Source: Lachnospira pectinoschiza (GTDB lineage: Bacteria; Bacillota; Clostridia; Lachnospirales; Lachnospiraceae). Taken from it: a stretch of 64,000 nt of DNA. A program made the translations under genes and the position numbers. How positions within the stretch are numbered: the first letter of the stretch is position 1; each line of letters starts with the position of its first letter. The notes beneath the pieces are model-generated. The model was not told where the DNA came from, searched no databases, and saw only the letters and a list, made by a program, of their open reading frames with translations. Shown piece by piece: positions 62,253 through 64,000 of this stretch. The DNA is taken from contig NZ_FNHZ01000002.1 in NCBI RefSeq assembly GCF_900103815.1, positions 1 through 64,000 on the forward strand, read 5' to 3'.

Positions 62253-63032
62253 ATGATTAAAGATTACGAAGATTTCAAGAAGTTTGTTTTCCAGACAACT
62301 TCCATTGATCTTAATGCCTACAAAGAGAGGCAGATGAAGAGACGTATTGACACTTTAATTTCTCGTAATAGGTTTCCAGATTATGAAACCTATTCTAAAG
62401 CCCTAAAGACAGACAAGGAAAAGTTAGATGAGTTTGTAAACTATCTAACTATTAATGTGTCGGAATTCTATAGAAATCCTAATTTATGGAGGACGCTTGA
62501 AACACAGATTTTACCTGATTTAATTAGCAAATTTGGTCAGAATTTAAAGATTTGGTCAGCAGCTTGTTCTACAGGTGATGAGCCATATTCTCTAGCTATG
62601 GTTATGGCAAAGCTTGTGCCAATAAATAAGGTTAAAATCTATGCCACAGACATTGATTCTCAGGTCTTAGAAAAGGCCCAGGATGGCGTTTATGGTGCTA
62701 ATTCTCTAGCAGGTCTTCCAAAGGAATATAAGGATAAGTACTTTGAGAAGATGGGTGATAGATACTTTAAGATTTCAGATGAAATCAAGAAGTGCGTAGA
62801 TTTTAAGAAGGCAAATCTTTTAAAGGATAGTTATCCTTCAAATTGTCATTTAATCGTTTGTAGAAACGTAATGATTTACTTTACAGAAGAGGCTAAGGAT
62901 GAAATCTATAAAAAGTTTAATAGGTCCCTTGTAAAGGATGGCTGCCTCTTTGTTGGAAACACTGAGCAGATCATAAATCATAAGGAATTAGGCTATGATT
63001 TTGACGAGCTCTTCTTCTATAGAAAAGTCTAA
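62253..63032 (+). CDS. cheR: Chemotaxis protein methyltransferase CheR
   Basis: Methylates glutamates of chemoreceptors with S-adenosylmethionine. The 259-residue protein has the helical CheR-N domain (YKERQMKRRIDTLISR, LTINVSEFYRNP) and the methyltransferase domain with WSAACSTGDEPYSLAMVM, YATDID and LIVCRNVMIYF. I chose ATG 62253 after AGGAAAGAGG; a GTG at 62217 extends the frame by 12 residues. It is monocistronic, like cheV at the other end of the window. Confidence 0.95.
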   Translation: MIKDYEDFKKFVFQTTSIDLNAYKERQMKRRIDTLISRNRFPDYETYSKALKTDKEKLDEFVNYLTINVSEFYRNPNLWRTLETQILPDLISKFGQNLKIWSAACSTGDEPYSLAMVMAKLVPINKVKIYATDIDSQVLEKAQDGVYGANSLAGLPKEYKDKYFEKMGDRYFKISDEIKKCVDFKKANLLKDSYPSNCHLIVCRNVMIYFTEEAKDEIYKKFNRSLVKDGCLFVGNTEQIINHKELGYDFDELFFYRKV

Positions 63033-63083
63033 GACCTAAAGCCTTAAACTTTTCTTTTGGGAAAGGGAAAACTAGCACTTAAA

Positions 63084-64000
63084 CTAATATGAATTAGCGG
63101 CGTACTTAATTAATACACTTAGGTATGCCGCTTTTTTTATTGCCTCCATATCCTTTAATTCCATAAAGAGATCATTTTTTTCAAAACTCTCTTTGAAAAT
63201 GTTTATCTCCTCAAATTCCTCAAAGACCGGAATAAATCTAGAAGCATGACAGATATAACAATTCTCTTTTGTCGCTTTTATTCTAAACTCTTTATCAATA
63301 TAATTAGCCACAGATTTATGTATTGCCTTATTCTCATTTGGTATAAAGAAGTAGTCTTTATAGTTTTTATAAAAATGCTTCAACTCCGTCTTAATTACTT
63401 TTATCTTTATAGATACATTTTCCTTAGTTACTTTTAAAGAAAAGTAGTCAGAGTTAAAATTAAAGTCCTTAGCTAGTGGGGCTAGAAGCTTAAAAGAAAG
63501 ATTAATTTCTGATTGTAAGTCTTTTTCCTCTAGAAGAAAGTCTAGCTTAGCCTCTTTATTTATCTCGTTATTAAGTAGATTTTCTAGATAGACCTTATTG
63601 TTAGCTATAAATTCAAGCTGGCTTAGGGCAGTAGTAGCTAATATATGAAGCATGCCCATTAAATCATCGTGATTGTGTAAAAGAATTAACTCTCTTTTTT
63701 CTTCCTCTTTAAAGGCAATGAAGTCCTTAAAGAGCTTAATAAGCTCCTTACCGCTAAATTTATCCTTTCTTTCATAGCCTAGATACTTTTCCACGTCCTT
63801 TTGCTTGTGACTTTCAAGGGGAAGTTTATTTTTATAGGCTCTAATAATTTTAAAAAGATCCATAGATTCATAAGAATTTTCCTGTAAAAATTCCTTTTCA
63901 ATTGGTAATTCGTGAAATTTTGCCCTCTTTTTTAGGAAAGGAATGTCAAAACTGTCTCCGTTATAGTGTACTAAATTTAGTACATTTACCCCTGATAGTA
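63084..64000 (-). CDS. YprB-like protein with RNase H-like exonuclease domain (5' end outside window)
   Basis: The frame is open from the window edge to a stop at 63084 (305 complete codons plus part of one, counting the stop). The first visible part carries an exonuclease motif, VHYNGDSFDIPFLKKRAKFH, then SMDLFKIIRAYKNKLPLESH and KDVEKYLGYERKDKFSGKEL, the pattern of RNase H-like DnaQ/YprB proteins. The rest is a helical, Lys/Glu-rich tail. The internal ATG at 63863 is not the start, because the conserved motif lies upstream of it. DNA or RNA specificity is unknown. Confidence 0.82.
   Translation of the reverse strand, partial: LSGVNVLNLVHYNGDSFDIPFLKKRAKFHELPIEKEFLQENSYESMDLFKIIRAYKNKLPLESHKQKDVEKYLGYERKDKFSGKELIKLFKDFIAFKEEEKRELILLHNHDDLMGMLHILATTALSQLEFIANNKVYLENLLNNEINKEAKLDFLLEEKDLQSEINLSFKLLAPLAKDFNFNSDYFSLKVTKENVSIKIKVIKTELKHFYKNYKDYFFIPNENKAIHKSVANYIDKEFRIKATKENCYICHASRFIPVFEEFEEINIFKESFEKNDLFMELKDMEAIKKAAYLSVLIKYAANSY
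63096..63139 (+). terminator. Terminator of cheR inside the opposite-strand gene
   Basis: AGCGGCGTAC at 63096-63105 pairs with 63123-63132 (one G-T pair), followed by a T run. It overlaps the last codons of the converging YprB-like gene. Confidence 0.8.

Overview
The window looks like a chromosomal segment of a motile, low-GC, strictly fermentative Firmicute. A pectin-utilising Lachnospiraceae of the Lachnospira / 'Eubacterium eligens' type fits best. The evidence is AGA-rich, AT-biased coding with strong AGGAGG-type ribosome sites; the Firmicutes order rimP-nusA-rnpM-L7Ae-infB-rbfA-nrnA-truB-ribF-rpsO-pnp; a full galacturonate-to-KDPG gene set; NfnAB-type and sodium-pumping decarboxylase energy metabolism; and scattered chemotaxis/motility genes (cheV, cheR, a PilZ protein, a YvyF-like protein). 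The species is inferred, not proven.

Layout. 1-6.4 kb: end of an unknown gene, cheV, a large acidic membrane protein overlapping hisH, hisF, ung and a small exporter. 6.7 kb: tRNA-Glu(CTC). 6.9-18.3 kb: translation/RNA superoperon, with structured leaders before rpsO and pnp. 18.4-20.4 kb: HIT protein, YebC-like regulator, PilZ protein. 20.5-25.4 kb: divergent uxaC / uxaB and uxaA. 25.5-31.3 kb: a visibly more AT-rich island with a LytTR response regulator, a GHKL sensor kinase, membrane-anchored proteins, three ABC-2-like membrane proteins without any ATPase, and a decayed gene pair. 31.3-35.7 kb: cstA-type transporter, kdgA and kdgK, which complete the galacturonate pathway.

35.7-49 kb: an accessory-looking stretch with a giant Ig-like (BIG2) surface protein, a membrane receptor-like protein with TPR and chitobiase-type domains, nfnAB, thiN, a C39-like surface peptidase and an acidic membrane protein. 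The gene-free gaps here are the most unusual part of the window: a 239-bp GC-rich imperfect palindrome, two diverged arrays of about 75-bp hairpin units, and a 165-bp highly structured element present twice with only two differences, plus a degenerate partial copy. 49.1-54.6 kb: a five-gene sodium-translocating decarboxylase operon with two different carboxyltransferases. 54.7-64 kb: small conserved proteins, an SNF-type transporter, a flavoprotein-cmk-ispH-rpsA operon, ylmH, cheR and a 5'-truncated RNase H-like protein running off the right edge.

How the parts work together: UxaC, UxaB, UxaA, KdgK and KdgA form a continuous route from galacturonate to pyruvate and glyceraldehyde-3-phosphate. 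Several of these genes have different palindromes next to well-formed sigma-A promoters. NfnAB and the decarboxylase pump would balance redox and sodium gradient during fermentation. Coordinates and starts were set by hand from ribosome-binding sites. Family assignments rest on remembered motifs, not on database searches.
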